Shown: piece after piece, positions 22,090 to 34,300 of the stretch
Numbering within the stretch: position 1 is the stretch's first letter
Layout: every line of letters starts with the position of its first letter
Assembly (NCBI GenBank): GCA_029582155.1
Contig: CM055897.1
Span: 11,398,482 to 11,462,481, forward strand
Reading direction: 5' to 3'
Length of the DNA: 64,000 bases
From: Panopea generosa
Taxonomy: Eukaryota > Mollusca > Bivalvia > Adapedonta > Hiatellidae
Notes under the pieces: generated by a model
Seen by the model: only the letters and a program-made list of their open reading frames with translations
Told to the model about the DNA's origin: nothing
Databases searched by the model: none
Made by a program: the position numbers and the translations under genes

Positions 22090-23049
22090 TCAATGAGAGG
22101 GCCAGATTGGCCTTAAATTGCTCATCTGTGGCAGAGGAGACAATGCCAAAGACTTGTCAGATATTATGGTTACGAAACAACTGTGTAAGTTTAATGAAGA
22201 TCAAAGGTAAACTGTGAGTGCTAGAGTGCACACATCAAATACACACAATTTTTAACAATTTAAAGACCATAACACTGACAATATTTATCCCATTGGCCAT
22301 TTTTGTGTAAGTTTGGTGGACATCAAGTGAAAGCTGCGAGTACTAGAATGCACACAAGGTCAAATAATGCAATTTTGACCATTCAATGGCTATAACTTGT
22401 ATATTTATTACCCAATGTGGCAAGTTCAAGAACTTTTCCAAGATATCATTGCTATATTAACAACTGTAAGTTTGATGAGAATCAAATGAAAAATGCTGGT
22501 GCTAGAGTGCACAAGGTTTTTGACAATTCAAAGGCCATTACTCTAATATTAATTATCCGATTTGGCCAGTTCAAGAACATGTCCAAGCTATTATAGTTAA
22601 ATAACTGTGTATAAGTTTGGTAGAATCATATGAAAAATGCGATGCTAGAGTGCACACAAGATCATATATTGCATTTCCTAATATTTCAAGGGCCATAACT
22701 CTGACATCAATAATCCAATTTGGCCAGTTCAAGAAATTGTCTAAGATATGGTTATACAACTACTGTGCAAGTTTGGTTAGACTCAAATAAAAAAATGCAG
22801 GTACTAGATTGCACACTGAACCGGACAAATAGTGCATTTTCTAATATTTCAATAGCCATAACTCTGACATCAATAATCCGATTTTGGCCAGTTCAAGAAC
22901 TTGTCTGATATATTATGGTTATATAACTACTACATAAGTTCAGTGAAGATCCAATGAAAATGTGGGTGCTAGAGTGCACACAACAAAAAGTTCACGGACA
23001 GACAACAGGCGATCAAACTAGCTCACCTTGAGTTTTGCTCATGTGAGCT
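22090..23049 (-). mobile_element. Minus-strand hairpin-family element with tandem core
   Basis: Read on the minus strand it starts at 23049 with AGCTCACATGAGCAAAACTC, then GATCGCCTGTTGTCTGTCCG. This is close to the start of the element at 5100. Inside are about six units of 120-170 bp with GTGCTAGAGTGCACAC, GGCCATAACTCTGACATCAA and TTGGCCAGTTCAAGAA. The far end near 22090 is not sharply defined. No coding. Confidence 0.65.
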
Positions 23050-23275
23050 AAAATATGTAAGGGAGTCCAGTGAGACTATTTATCCAACAGTTGTCATTTT
23101 GTTAGAACTGCTACAACTTCAGTTCCGTTGATCATTTTGCCTGCTATCCTTTTCTAATGAGTAAAGATTGTTTCAACTTGAACTATATTTTGTCACTTAA
23201 TGTGTTATGAGGTCAAGTAATCATTTAGAGAATTTCGAGATGTTTACTGACCCAGTTTGTCAACAATTTCCATTT

Positions 23276-23724
23276 AAGGTAGTTTGCAGTGTTCATACCC
23301 AATCTTTTTATTTAATATAGTAACGCAATTTCTCGTAAACAGCGAACCTTAGCAGTATGTCTTTTTCGCACGCTTTTCAGTTTTATACAGATAAATTGCA
23401 AATTGTGTTATCTTTACATCTAATTATTATGACGGGATTGATATAAACTGATATAAACGGGGGTTTAAAAACGACTATATTTGAAAATTGACTCCTGATT
23501 GTGCAAAAAAAACACCTGGTACAAAATCTTGAATTTCCAATCATTTTACTACAATATAACCGAATAAAAAGAGGATGTGTGTTAACACTAGTTTTTTTCA
23601 TAAATTCGAATTGAAATAAAAATAAAACACAAAATATTTGCTTGAGATTTTGGATGATATCAATTGAACGATATTAACAGCATATAATTTGATGTCATCC
23701 GATAGGAACACTGTGAACTACTTT
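23276..23724. mobile_element. Short inverted-repeat element (MITE)
   Basis: About 449 bp bounded by AAGGTAGTTTGCAGTGTTCA and an inverted partner that reads AAAGTAGTTCACAGTGTTCC. That is 16 of 20 matches. The interior is AT-rich with no supported frame, and the target duplication is unclear. Confidence 0.6.
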
Positions 23725-24309
23725 CAGTCGGTTTCGGAAATGGAATTGAACTTCACTCAGTTGTTCATTAAAGTGATCTGATGAGAACTGCAGTCAGATA
23801 TTACTCGGATTACATAACTCTTAATTGATTTTGATTGATTTCACCTTGTTGTTAAAGCCATTTTGTTTTATTAACTCTCTTTTGAACAGAATTATAGTCC
23901 TTGTTGGACTTGAAACTGTTGATGTACATGTAGTCTATATATAGAACCTGGTATCGCCCAATTCCAGTGTATCAACCCCCAATGAAAAAAGCAGGGAATT
24001 CTATGCCTGTCCCACAGTTCATAGCAATTGATTGCATACTAAAGTATGATGTCGTTCAAACTTTCCCTGAAGCAACTGATCAATCAATGTGCTTAAATGT
24101 GCTGCTATTTAATGGACCTTGCTATTTAATTGGGAGCTTGGTCTGTTCTCCACAGTACTGTAGATGGGAATAAAATATTCACAATATTGTTAATTAAGCT
24201 GTCATGATGTGATAAGCTCAAATTTCATACATTTTTCTTGATTTTAAACGTAGTTAGGCTCCGTGATTTAAAATTTTTTGTGAAAGCCAGTGTCTTGAAT
24301 TGGGATTAA

Positions 24310-24490
24310 CACCATTTTAAACACATTTCAGGTTATATATGGCATATCCAGTCTTTACTGGGTAGAAGAAGACATCGGAATGAATCTTGAGTAGAACCAC
24401 CCTCCTTCCACAACTGACAAATTTCTCTCATAAAGTTTTTTTTAGCCTGTAGGACTCGAACCTACGACCTTAGCGGTGAGAGGCAAGTGA
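24310..24490 (-). mobile_element. tRNA-derived SINE, third family, minus strand
   Basis: On the minus strand a tRNA-like 3' half with B box GGTTCGAGTCC (CGTAGGTTCGAGTCCTACAG) is followed by a body with GTTCTACTCAAGATTCATTC, CCAGTAAAGACTGGATATGC and ATAACCTGAAATGTGTTTAA. The same body occurs at 16362, 31555 and 38024. Confidence 0.7.
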
Positions 24491-24499
24491 TTTTGAAAT

Positions 24500-25080
24500 C
24501 TTTACAAACCACATACAGTCAAACCTGTGCAAGTGGTCACCTCTATTTTTGTCGAGAGTGAGCAATATTTATTAAAACACAAATAATAATATAAATAGTT
24601 TGAACAAGAACTAATGAATGATATTTTTTTTAATTATCAATGTAACAAAATAAAAAAGCAAAAACAATAAACATACACATGTATATACACACAATTCAAG
24701 AAAGGAATGTAAAACAATAAAAACACAATGTATAGAAAGGTTGATGAGCACTTAATTCTGTCTGAAATATTCCATAAACCCCAGATACCTTAAACTTGAA
24801 ATTCAAGATAATCTTTAAATAATAACTTGGCTTTCACCATGAACCCACTTAAACTTACTTTGAACAATAAGATTTAAAAAAATGGCAACTTTTCCCAAGA
24901 GTCCAACACCTTAAACACAATTTGAACGTCCAGACAATCTTTAAATAATGACCAAAATTTTCCCATGAACCCAACACCATCAATTCATTTTGAACAATAA
25001 GATTATCTTTAACTAAACTGACTAAACTTTTCCCATGAACTTGGCAAGACTTATATATAGAGATACTAAACATTTTATGA
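24500..25080. other. Intergenic; no gene seen
   Basis: AT-rich, with loose repeats of AACTTTTCCCATGAACCC and TTTGAACAATAAGATT near 24830-25040, a degenerate tandem repeat leading into the 34-bp minisatellite. Confidence 0.45.
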
Positions 25081-26700
25081 TGTAACAGATTACCATTTGG
25101 ACAAGTCAACCAATGAGGTGAGTCCATTAATTGGAAGAGTCAACCACTGAGGTAAGTACACTTCTTGGACAACCACTGAGGTGATTCCACCACTTGGACG
25201 AGTCAACCACTGAGGTGAGTTCACCACTTGGACGAGTCAACCACTAAGTTGAGACAACCACTCCGATGTGTCCACCATTTAAACAAATCAACCACTGAGG
25301 TGAGTGAACCACCTGGACAGGTCAACCACTGATGTGAGTCCATCACTAGGACAAGTCAACCACTGAGGTGAGTCCACTAATCGGATGAGTCAACCACTGA
25401 GGTGAGTCCACAACTCAGGTGAGTCAACCACTCAGGTGTCAGCCACTGAGGTGAGTCCACAACTGAGAGGAGTCAACCACTGAGGTGAGTCCACCATTTG
25501 GACGAGTCAACCACTGAGGTGAGTCCACCACTTGGAAGAGTAAACCACTGAGGTGAATCCACCACTCAGACAAGTCAACCATTGAGGTGAGTCCACCACT
25601 AGGACAAGTCGACCACTGAGGAGAGTCAACCACTTAGACGTGTCAACCACTAAGGTGAGTCCACAACTCAGGTGAGTCAACCACTGAGTTGAGTCTACCA
25701 CTTGAGTGAGTCAACCACTGAGGTGAGTTGATCACTTCGACAAGTCAACCACTGAGGTGAGTCCACAACTCAGGTGAGTCAACCACTGAGGTGAGTCCAC
25801 CACTCGGGTGTCATCCTGTGAGGTGAGTCCACGGCTTGGAAGAGTCGACCACTGAGGTGATACCACCACTTGGACGAGTTAACCACTGAGGTGAGTCCAC
25901 CACTCAGACAAGACAACCACTGAGGTGAGTCCACCACTCGGATGAGTCCACCACTGAGGTGAGTCCACCACTCGGACAAGTCAACCACTGAGGTGAATCC
26001 ACCACTTGAATGAGTCAACCACTGAGGTGAGTCCACCACTCGGACAGGTCAACCACTGAGGTGAGCCAACCACGTTAGTGAGTCAACCACTGAGGTGAGT
26101 CCACCACTCGGACAAGTCAACCACTGAGGTGATACCACCACTTGGACGAGTCAACCACTGAGATGAGTCCACCACTCAGACAAGTCAACCACTGAGGTGA
26201 GTCCACCACTCGGATGAGTCCACCACTGAGGTGAGTCCACCACTTGGACAAGTCAACCACTGAGGTGAATCCACCACTTGAGTGAGTCAACCACTGAGGT
26301 GAGTCTACCACTTGAGTGAGTCAACCACTGAGGTGAGTCCACCACTCGGACAAGTCAACCACTGAGGTGAGTCCACCACTTGGACAGGTCAACCACCGAG
26401 GTGAGTCCATTACTTGGACGAGTCAACCAACTGAGGTGAATCCACGACTCGGGCGAGTCAACCATTTGGATAAGTTGACCACTAAGGTGATTTCACCATT
26501 TTGGTGAGTCAAACACTCAGGTGAGTCAACCACTGATGTGAGTCCACCACTCTGATGAGTCAACCACTGAGGTGAGTCCACCACTTGGACCAGTCAACAA
26601 CTGTGGTGAGTCCACCACTCGGGTGAGTCAACCAGCGAGGGGAATCTACAACTGAGGTGAGTCCACCACTTGGACAAGTCCACCACTGAGGGCAGGGTGA
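25081..26700. repeat. 34-bp minisatellite, about 47 copies
   Basis: The consensus unit is GTCAACCACTGAGGTGAG then TCCACCACTTGGACGA, repeated with point changes over 1.6 kb. Every unit carries GAGGTGAGT, which fits a 5' splice donor on the plus strand. It lies between the ends of the convergent MDH1 and TEDC1-like genes. The open frames on its minus strand (repeats of VDSPQWLT) are by-products of the repeat. Confidence 0.95.
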
Positions 26701-27385
26701 CTCCACTCTAATGAGTATTCTGCAGAGGTGAAATGATAACGATCATGATATTTGGCATGATTAGCTGCAGTTTTTTTTGTTACTTGCTCTGCATATAAGC
26801 AATTTCACAATTATCAACAAAACCCTATACATTTGGAAATATCTTTTTATCACAAGCATTAAAGAGACTTCTGTTTAAGGAAATGAATACCTGATAAACT
26901 GACCAAAAACAGATGCCACACATTTTTTCACAACCTTTCAAGATGAAAAATACTGAGTATTCACCAAAACAATTTAGAACATGTTATATTACAATGTATT
27001 TGTTGTCTAATTATCTGTCACTTCTCTAAAGATCACATTTGAATGTAAATTGGACACAAAAAGCAAGTGCACTTGACCTATTCTACATGAATGTTGCATC
27101 CTACATTGTATTAACAAATGAAAATGCACGCTTCTTGTGGTGCATGAAATTGTGAAAATGTGTAGAATAACTTTTATATACAATTATCTTATATCAATGG
27201 TATAAACCCAATATGCTGTTGTGAAACTATGTTGTTTTATTAACATTAACATTAACTCGTCGAATACAGGTAACACACTAATACTGAATCTATTGTATTG
27301 TATAATGTAAGTAACAGATAAATGTGCTTTCATCCATAATACTGTAGGTTCCATCTTGAAATAGAATGACATAGTTTCAAAAGAG
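26701..27385. other. Intergenic and probable 3' flank of the TEDC1-like gene; no gene seen
   Basis: Unique-looking AT-rich sequence. The only signal noted is the second TTTATT at 27236-27241 (AATAAA on the minus strand). Confidence 0.45.
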
Positions 27386-27391
27386 TTTATT
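27386..27391 (-). promoter_or_regulatory. Polyadenylation signal for the TEDC1-like gene
   Basis: AATAAA on the minus strand, about 96 bases after the stop codon. A second one lies at 27236-27241. Either would end the transcript before the intergenic minisatellite. Confidence 0.5.
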
Positions 27392-27486
27392 GGGTTTATA
27401 TCTTACGCTTCGACATGTAAAATACATGTTCATATTTTGATATTGGTGCTCCTCAATCTTGCGGCAATATTCACATGTTTAAACTT

Positions 27487-27870
27487 TCATCTGAGTGACA
27501 TGGGTTGTATGCAGATTGCCTCGGGAATACTGATGGCAATTTTGTCCAACTCCTCTCTGTACAACCTTTCTTTTCTCTTTGCCTCTAATTCAAGTTTTTT
27601 TATATGAGATTCAAGAACAGAAATTTCAGATTGGATTTCCACTGGTTCGTCTGCTCCACATTTCTCTGTTTGGCTGATGTTAAGATGGTTTGGTTGGCGG
27701 ATATTTGTAGATTTCTTGTTTGAGGGTTTGAAATAAAGAAAGCGTGGCTCTCTGTAAGGTGGATGCTGGCTAAGTCTCTTACCAGATGCTACATTGGCTT
27801 TGTGCATGGCAAGCTCCTGATCAATAGTAGACAAGAGGTCATCAAGGTCATCTTCATCTAGACTCTCACA
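27487..27870 (-). CDS. TEDC1: TEDC1-like terminal exon
   Basis: The acceptor TTATTTACAG precedes CESLDEDDLDDLLSTIDQEL. The 127-residue exon has an acidic start, a basic middle and a predicted helix (ISVLESHIKKLELEAKRKER), and ends PMSLR before the stop at 27487. The C-terminal half is less conserved than the rest. Confidence 0.75.
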   Translation of the reverse strand, partial: CESLDEDDLDDLLSTIDQELAMHKANVASGKRLSQHPPYREPRFLYFKPSNKKSTNIRQPNHLNISQTEKCGADEPVEIQSEISVLESHIKKLELEAKRKERLYREELDKIAISIPEAICIQPMSLR

Positions 27871-30800
27871 CTGTAAATAAATAAATAACAACATAAGGTA
27901 TATAGTACATACTAGTAGTTCATTCAGTGGTTAGGTTAACTGATCGTCTGTTAGCCCCTGAAAATGACACTAACAATTCAAATATACATAATTTTGAAAA
28001 TAAAAAATTGTTTTGTCATGAAAAAAATACAAATGACCCAATATTTGTAAAGTTATAAGCCTGACACAATGGTTCACTTGAAACACAATGACTTGTATTT
28101 TTTTACCCTTTGTTGGAAGTTTTTTTCCAGATAGCAGTTCATAAATACAAGACTTGAGCCTAAGAGTGACCGGACTGGTAGATGAACTGTTGGACATGCT
28201 AAAACTATGTGCCACCCAATCGTTCAAGAACAGAAATATTCAAAACCAAAAGTAAAAAAAAGACAACAACGAATTTCAATATAACGAGTATCAGGGGTGA
28301 TTTTGTTACAATTTTATTTGCAATGTTAAACTTTAGCAGCCATATATGAGCTTTTCAGAAATAGTGTACAAGTACATGTAGATGTGAAGAAATTTATGTA
28401 AGAATTATGGAACTATTTCTTACAAGTATTGATAGATAAAAATAAATCAATGTCAGTTAAATGCAGAGCTGCATGTTTTAAAGAGTTTGTCCAGTCAATG
28501 AAAATTTGTTTACTCCAGTAGTTTCTCATTACTTGTTACTGGGATCATTATTTCAATGTGTACAGGAATTGATTTGGCATTTACTGGGTGTGATATATAT
28601 TCACAAACCTGTAAACTTTGTTTTGTTTATAAAGCATATGTGGTCATTAGATTACTTTTATATCACTATTGAGAGATTCTGCTGGATTTTATGAAATTAT
28701 TCCAGCAAAAGATAGAGTCGTCAGCAAAGTGTTCATTAAGACTGGCTCGTAGTGCAGTGGATACAGTATTTGGCCACTCACGCAGAGGTTCCCGTTCAAT
28801 CTCCAGCTCAACCCGATACTCAGTACTGGTTCTACACAGGAAGTGGACTCGAGCACGGTTCATACACACTCTGAGCTTCTTCCCGATCAAACTTAAATAA
28901 ATTAATCGAACTAAATATGTTCACTTTGAACATCAAGTTCTTAAGGGCGTATCAATGATATAAATAATTAGCTATACCACCTGTTATAATGCAGGAAATT
29001 AGATAGCTTTATATTACTTTCTTTTTCATAACACATAAGACGGTATTTAAATACAATGTTCTTTATTTTTTTTCACGCTCAAATTTACTTAAAATCTTTC
29101 TGATGAAGGAACAAATCTTAATTTAATACTTTTATTTACACCTAAGGCATCATGTCATACCATATTTGTTTACATAATATTCCTTAAGTTATGCAAAATG
29201 TTTGCATAACGAAACTCAATAATTTCTGATTAAACAGAGATATGTTCAAAAATATCTAAAAATGTATTTTTTTTTAATCTGTATTTTTTAATCTATAACT
29301 CATAGAAAGATGTACATGTATTGTAACTTAAAATACACATAATCAAATCTACATAGAATAAATTAATTACAGAATAAACCAGTTGACCAGATTTAATACT
29401 GTTTATACTTATTTCTAAAGTTTTTTACCTCAATGTTTTTTTTCATTTATCTTAAAGCTACCTTGGTTTCCCACAGTTCTTCCAACTGTTCTATGATTGG
29501 TTCATATTTCAAAATGGCTGCCTCCAGCTGTCGTCGTGCTGTATTCATTTTGCCCATGAGATCTGGTGGAATGTTGTAGTGCATCATCGGATTGACATTT
29601 TCATGTTTGTCTGTCTGTCTGCACTCCTGCATCTTCATGTCCAGTACACTCTCCTGATAATAAAGGTTAGAAGTTTTATAAGCATGTATCAGGACTGTGG
29701 TCAGTACCGTTAAGAAACAAATACATATGCTGTCTGCTTCCTTGAATTTATCTTGTAATCTTGAGTGCTAATTTGAAGTTAAGCCAGAATTCAGAAAAAA
29801 AATAATTATAATTATAATGTTAGCAATAAAATTGAATCTAACCCTGGCTTTTTTTTATTATAATGCATGGTTATGGATAGTGTTGGCCATTCCCTCCAGA
29901 GGTTGGGGGTTTAATCACCAGCTCAACCAGATGCCTCTCAGAAAACAACACTCAGTCCTGGTACTTCCCAGGATGCAGACTCGAGACTGTTCATAATAAT
30001 AAGTTTGAGTTTTCTTTGCGATCTAGCTAAAATCAATAAGTATAAACTAAACTAATTAAATACAAAAGTTGTTTCTGCCAAACATAATTTTCATTTACTT
30101 AAATCATTATAGCAGAGTTTCAATTTGTCAGTATTGTAGGTATTTGGGTTTATAACCAAAAGTGCAGAAAATGTTTTCAATGTCATTTATGGCCATCTGG
30201 TAACCTTGGTTTCATCATAAAAACAATAATTAAGGCTATCTCTGACCACTGCAAATACAGTAGTTTTTTGTTAGCCTATGCTTAAAATGATTTATTTTAC
30301 ATTGATTGATACCGCGGCGTGGTCTAGTGGTAGAGCACCCGCCTGGCATGGGTCGTGGGTTCAATCCCCGGCCGGGTCATACCAAAGACTTTAAAAATGG
30401 TACTAGAAGCTTCCTCGCTTGACGCTCAGCATTTAGAGGAGAGTTCTAGGTCTGGTCGGCCCGGTGTCAGTATAATGTGACTGGGTGGGGTATCATACCA
30501 TGTGTCTGCGGCATGATACTCCAGTGTGACAGCGCTTACAATACTGTCTCAAGTAAACATCGTCGCGATATGACTGAAAAATTGTTGAAAGCAACGCTAA
30601 ACACCATACAACATTTACATTGATTGTGAATTAAGTTCTTACAACCTAGATGAAATCTTCATGGGAAGAACCAGTACTAAACATGTGGATAAAGTGTCTT
30701 GCTTAACGACACCACCATAGCCATTGCAGAGGATCAAACCCACAATACCCGATCCTGCACTCTACCACAGGACTGTGCGCTCCACAATAGTTGTATAACA

Positions 30801-31314
30801 AGAGCTGTCTGAGGGACAGCGCCCTGGACTATTTGAATATTTGTCACAGAAGTACAAATTTGATTGAGACTGACGACAAATCCAAGCAAACAAGAGTTAT
30901 CTAACATACAAAATTGAGTAGGTCTTATAACTGCAATACCTTGTATGAAGTTTCAATCAAATACATGCAGTGACTGCTGAGTTATAAAATTTCTAAGTAA
31001 AACAAAGGCCATAATTCGCAAAAAATCTGGAAAGAGACTTAGTAACTAAATATAAAGTTTTCTGTGCATTACTTATTCTATCATTTGTAAGTGTTCAACT
31101 CTCGGTTTACTGTTTGAGAAATGAAACTACATACACAAAACCTTTATATAACATTTTCACATTTTCTGTGTAATAAACATTTTATCATTGGTAAGTGTTT
31201 AACTCTCGGTTTACTGTTTGAGAAATGAACCTTATTTAATATAAACTTCCTGTATACTAAACATTTTATCATTTTCTGAGTGTTTAACTCTCGGTTTGCT
31301 GTTTGAGAAATGAA

Positions 31315-31366
<52 letters not shown>

Positions 31367-34300
31367 TTTCTGAGTGCTGCACATTCTATCATTTTCTAAA
31401 CGTTTAACCCTCAGATTGCTGTTCTTCTTATCTACATATATAATATGCCATCAATGCTAACCAAGATCTGAATCGGAACAAGGTCTACATTTTTGTCTTC
31501 TGTCAAAACATCCTTACTGACACCCCTTCTAAATATTAATGGAATGGTCCAAATGTTTAATGCCATTTTCAACACATGACAGGTTATATGTTACATAACC
31601 CATTTTATTTGAGGAGGAAGATCTCAGAATGTGTCTAAGAAGAGCCACAGTCACTCTTCAAGTAACTGATAAACTTTCTAACATAAATTGTATGGATCAA
31701 GATGGGCTTGAGTACGACTGCAGTAGTGAGAGTGTAAGTGGTCGTAAGATGACAGTGCCATAGAGGATCCAGGATAAGTCCAACACAATGATCACTGAAT
31801 TCTAATGTATATTTGATTGAGATATATACCATCCACTTCCAGAATATATCTTCTTGCTCCTTCCACAACAGCATGTGTTGTAATCGGGTGTTGTCCTTTT
31901 CCAAGAGATGCAGCAACTGTGTAATGCAGAAATCAAACTAACAATCAGTAATGACATATTATATAGGATACAGTACCTCATGGCAAACTAATTAAATTCA
32001 AGTCATGGCATGATATTTCTTTCCATTACTACCAAATCCCTTTTTTGGGGCACAGAAGGTTATGAGCACTATATATCACTGATTGACATAGAAGTTCAGT
32101 GAGATACTTTATGTACACTGGATATGACTTTCCCTGCACACAGGACTGACAGCTTTATTGCCTCGCCAAACGATGGCCTCCTTTCAAAGCACATTGCTCA
32201 AATAGAGCACTCTAGTAGTGTGTTCAAAAACCACAGATGTGGCCCCACTGGGGATTGAATGGGGACCTCCGGATCACAAAGCAAGCATGCCAATGCTAAT
32301 TACTTTTATTAGAATCCTTTATTGGATACCATGATAATGGCATATAATTTACAAAACAAAACAACCTTATGTGAAATCACTTGTTAGGAAGAGCCATACC
32401 AGGGAGATGATATCAGAACCTATTATCTCTATGTTACAACTCTGGAAGTTATCTCTATGTTACAACTCTGGTAGTTATCTATATTACAAATCTGGTAATT
32501 ATCTCTGTGTTACAACTCTGGTATTTATCTATATTACAAATCTGGTAATTATCTCTGTGTTACAACTCTGGTAGCTATCTCTATGTTACAACTCTGGTAT
32601 TTATCTCTATCTTACAACTCTGGTAGTTATCTCTATGTTACAACTCTGGTAGTTATCTCTATGTTACAACTCTGGTATTTATCTCTATATTACAACTCTG
32701 GTAGTTATCTATATTACAAACCTGGTAATTATCTCTATATTACAATTCTGGTAGTTATCTCTATGTTACAACTCTGGTAGTTATCTCTTTATTACATCTC
32801 TGGTAGTTATTTCTATATTACAACTCTGGTAGTTATCTCTATGTTACATCTCTGGTAGTTATTTCTATATTACAACTCTGGTAGTTATCTCTATGTTACA
32901 ACTGTATTTATCTCTATGTTACAACTCTAGTAGTTATCTCTATGTTACAACTCTGGTAGTTATCTCTATATTACAAGTCTGGTAGTCATCTCTATTACAA
33001 CTCTGGTAGGTATCCAGGGTTTCCCCCAGGATTTTCTGAAAGTATGTTAAAAAAAATGCGAGTGGTTGGGTATGGGAGGGGTGTCCCCTCCTGTGTTGAA
33101 AAAAAAGTTTGACACTTATGAATGGTGCATTTTTAAGTATGTTTCTATTTAGAATATTGCATATATAATTGTGAATACAAAGAAATTTAAAGTGTTTTTT
33201 AATGGATGACTAGCAAGGAATTATATAGAGAAGGAAAGGCAACTGATTGAGATTTTGTGCTCGGGTATTCACGCAAAATCTTGCAATATCTCGTTTTCAA
33301 TTATTTTAACTTCCATTCAAGAACACAAATCAAAATTTGTGCACTGCAGAAAATCTCAAAAATTTGTGTTTAAGTACTTTTGATTACAAATTTCTGTAGT
33401 GCAGCTTAAATAACGACAAATTATGCTAAATTTTCCTTCAAATTTCTATATCTTTAATTTAAGATCATTTTTCATGATTGAAACATGTTTAAACATCTAA
33501 GATAACATACAACTTACAGTTTATGTGCAAGAAATCAGTTGCCTGTGAATTATGAATGATTGATTTGCCAAATAATTAATCCTTATTGTGCTGCTTCATC
33601 AACAGTAAGTCTGGAGATGCAAGTTTCCTATCCTTCTATGCAAGTCCTTAATGACTAGTCATATTTAAAAGTTACAATTTATATGTTTTAATGTTTGATT
33701 CTTTATAGAAGAGATTTTATTTTTTATAAAGTATTTCTGTATTTCTAAATGAATACTAATTCTGTAAAAGTAAACACAAATAGATTATTCTTAAAAAATA
33801 TTTTTCCCTATCCCCTAAATGTTCCACATAAACAGGACCACAGTATTAACCAAATTTTGACAGTGCTGACATTTAGACCGTCACCCATTCATTTCCAATG
33901 AACGAAAACACTTTTATTCATGTTAAAAAAATGTTTCAAGTGGGGATTTTATTCTAGCTTTGTAGAAATAAGATGGCTGAGAAAATCGGGTTATCCGAAT
34001 TAATGTGCATTTCAAATATATGTTTTTATTCTATATTAGAATATTATTTCCATAAAAATATAGTAAATGAGTGTTTTAATGGACAACTTGTCATATATCG
34101 AAGTTAATACAATTGAGAATTTGCATTTTAATGTTTGATTTTGTAATTTTCATTAGGTGTCAGTGTATTTCCATATAAATATAAAATAAACCATTTTAAG
34201 TTGGGATTTCATTCTAGCTTTGTTGAAATAAGATGCTGAGAAAACCCTTACTTACATAAAGCCCTCATTATACAATGCGATTTATTTCTAGTTGTCTTGA

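Noticed and set aside
25439-26311. Minus-strand open frames of 64-86 codons rich in VDSPQWLT and SGGL
   Set aside because: They are translations of the 34-bp minisatellite. The unit is not a multiple of three and there is no start, splice or domain support.
32371-32780. Plus-strand frames with repeated LQLWYLSL
   Set aside because: By-product of the 26-bp minisatellite at 32410-33009.
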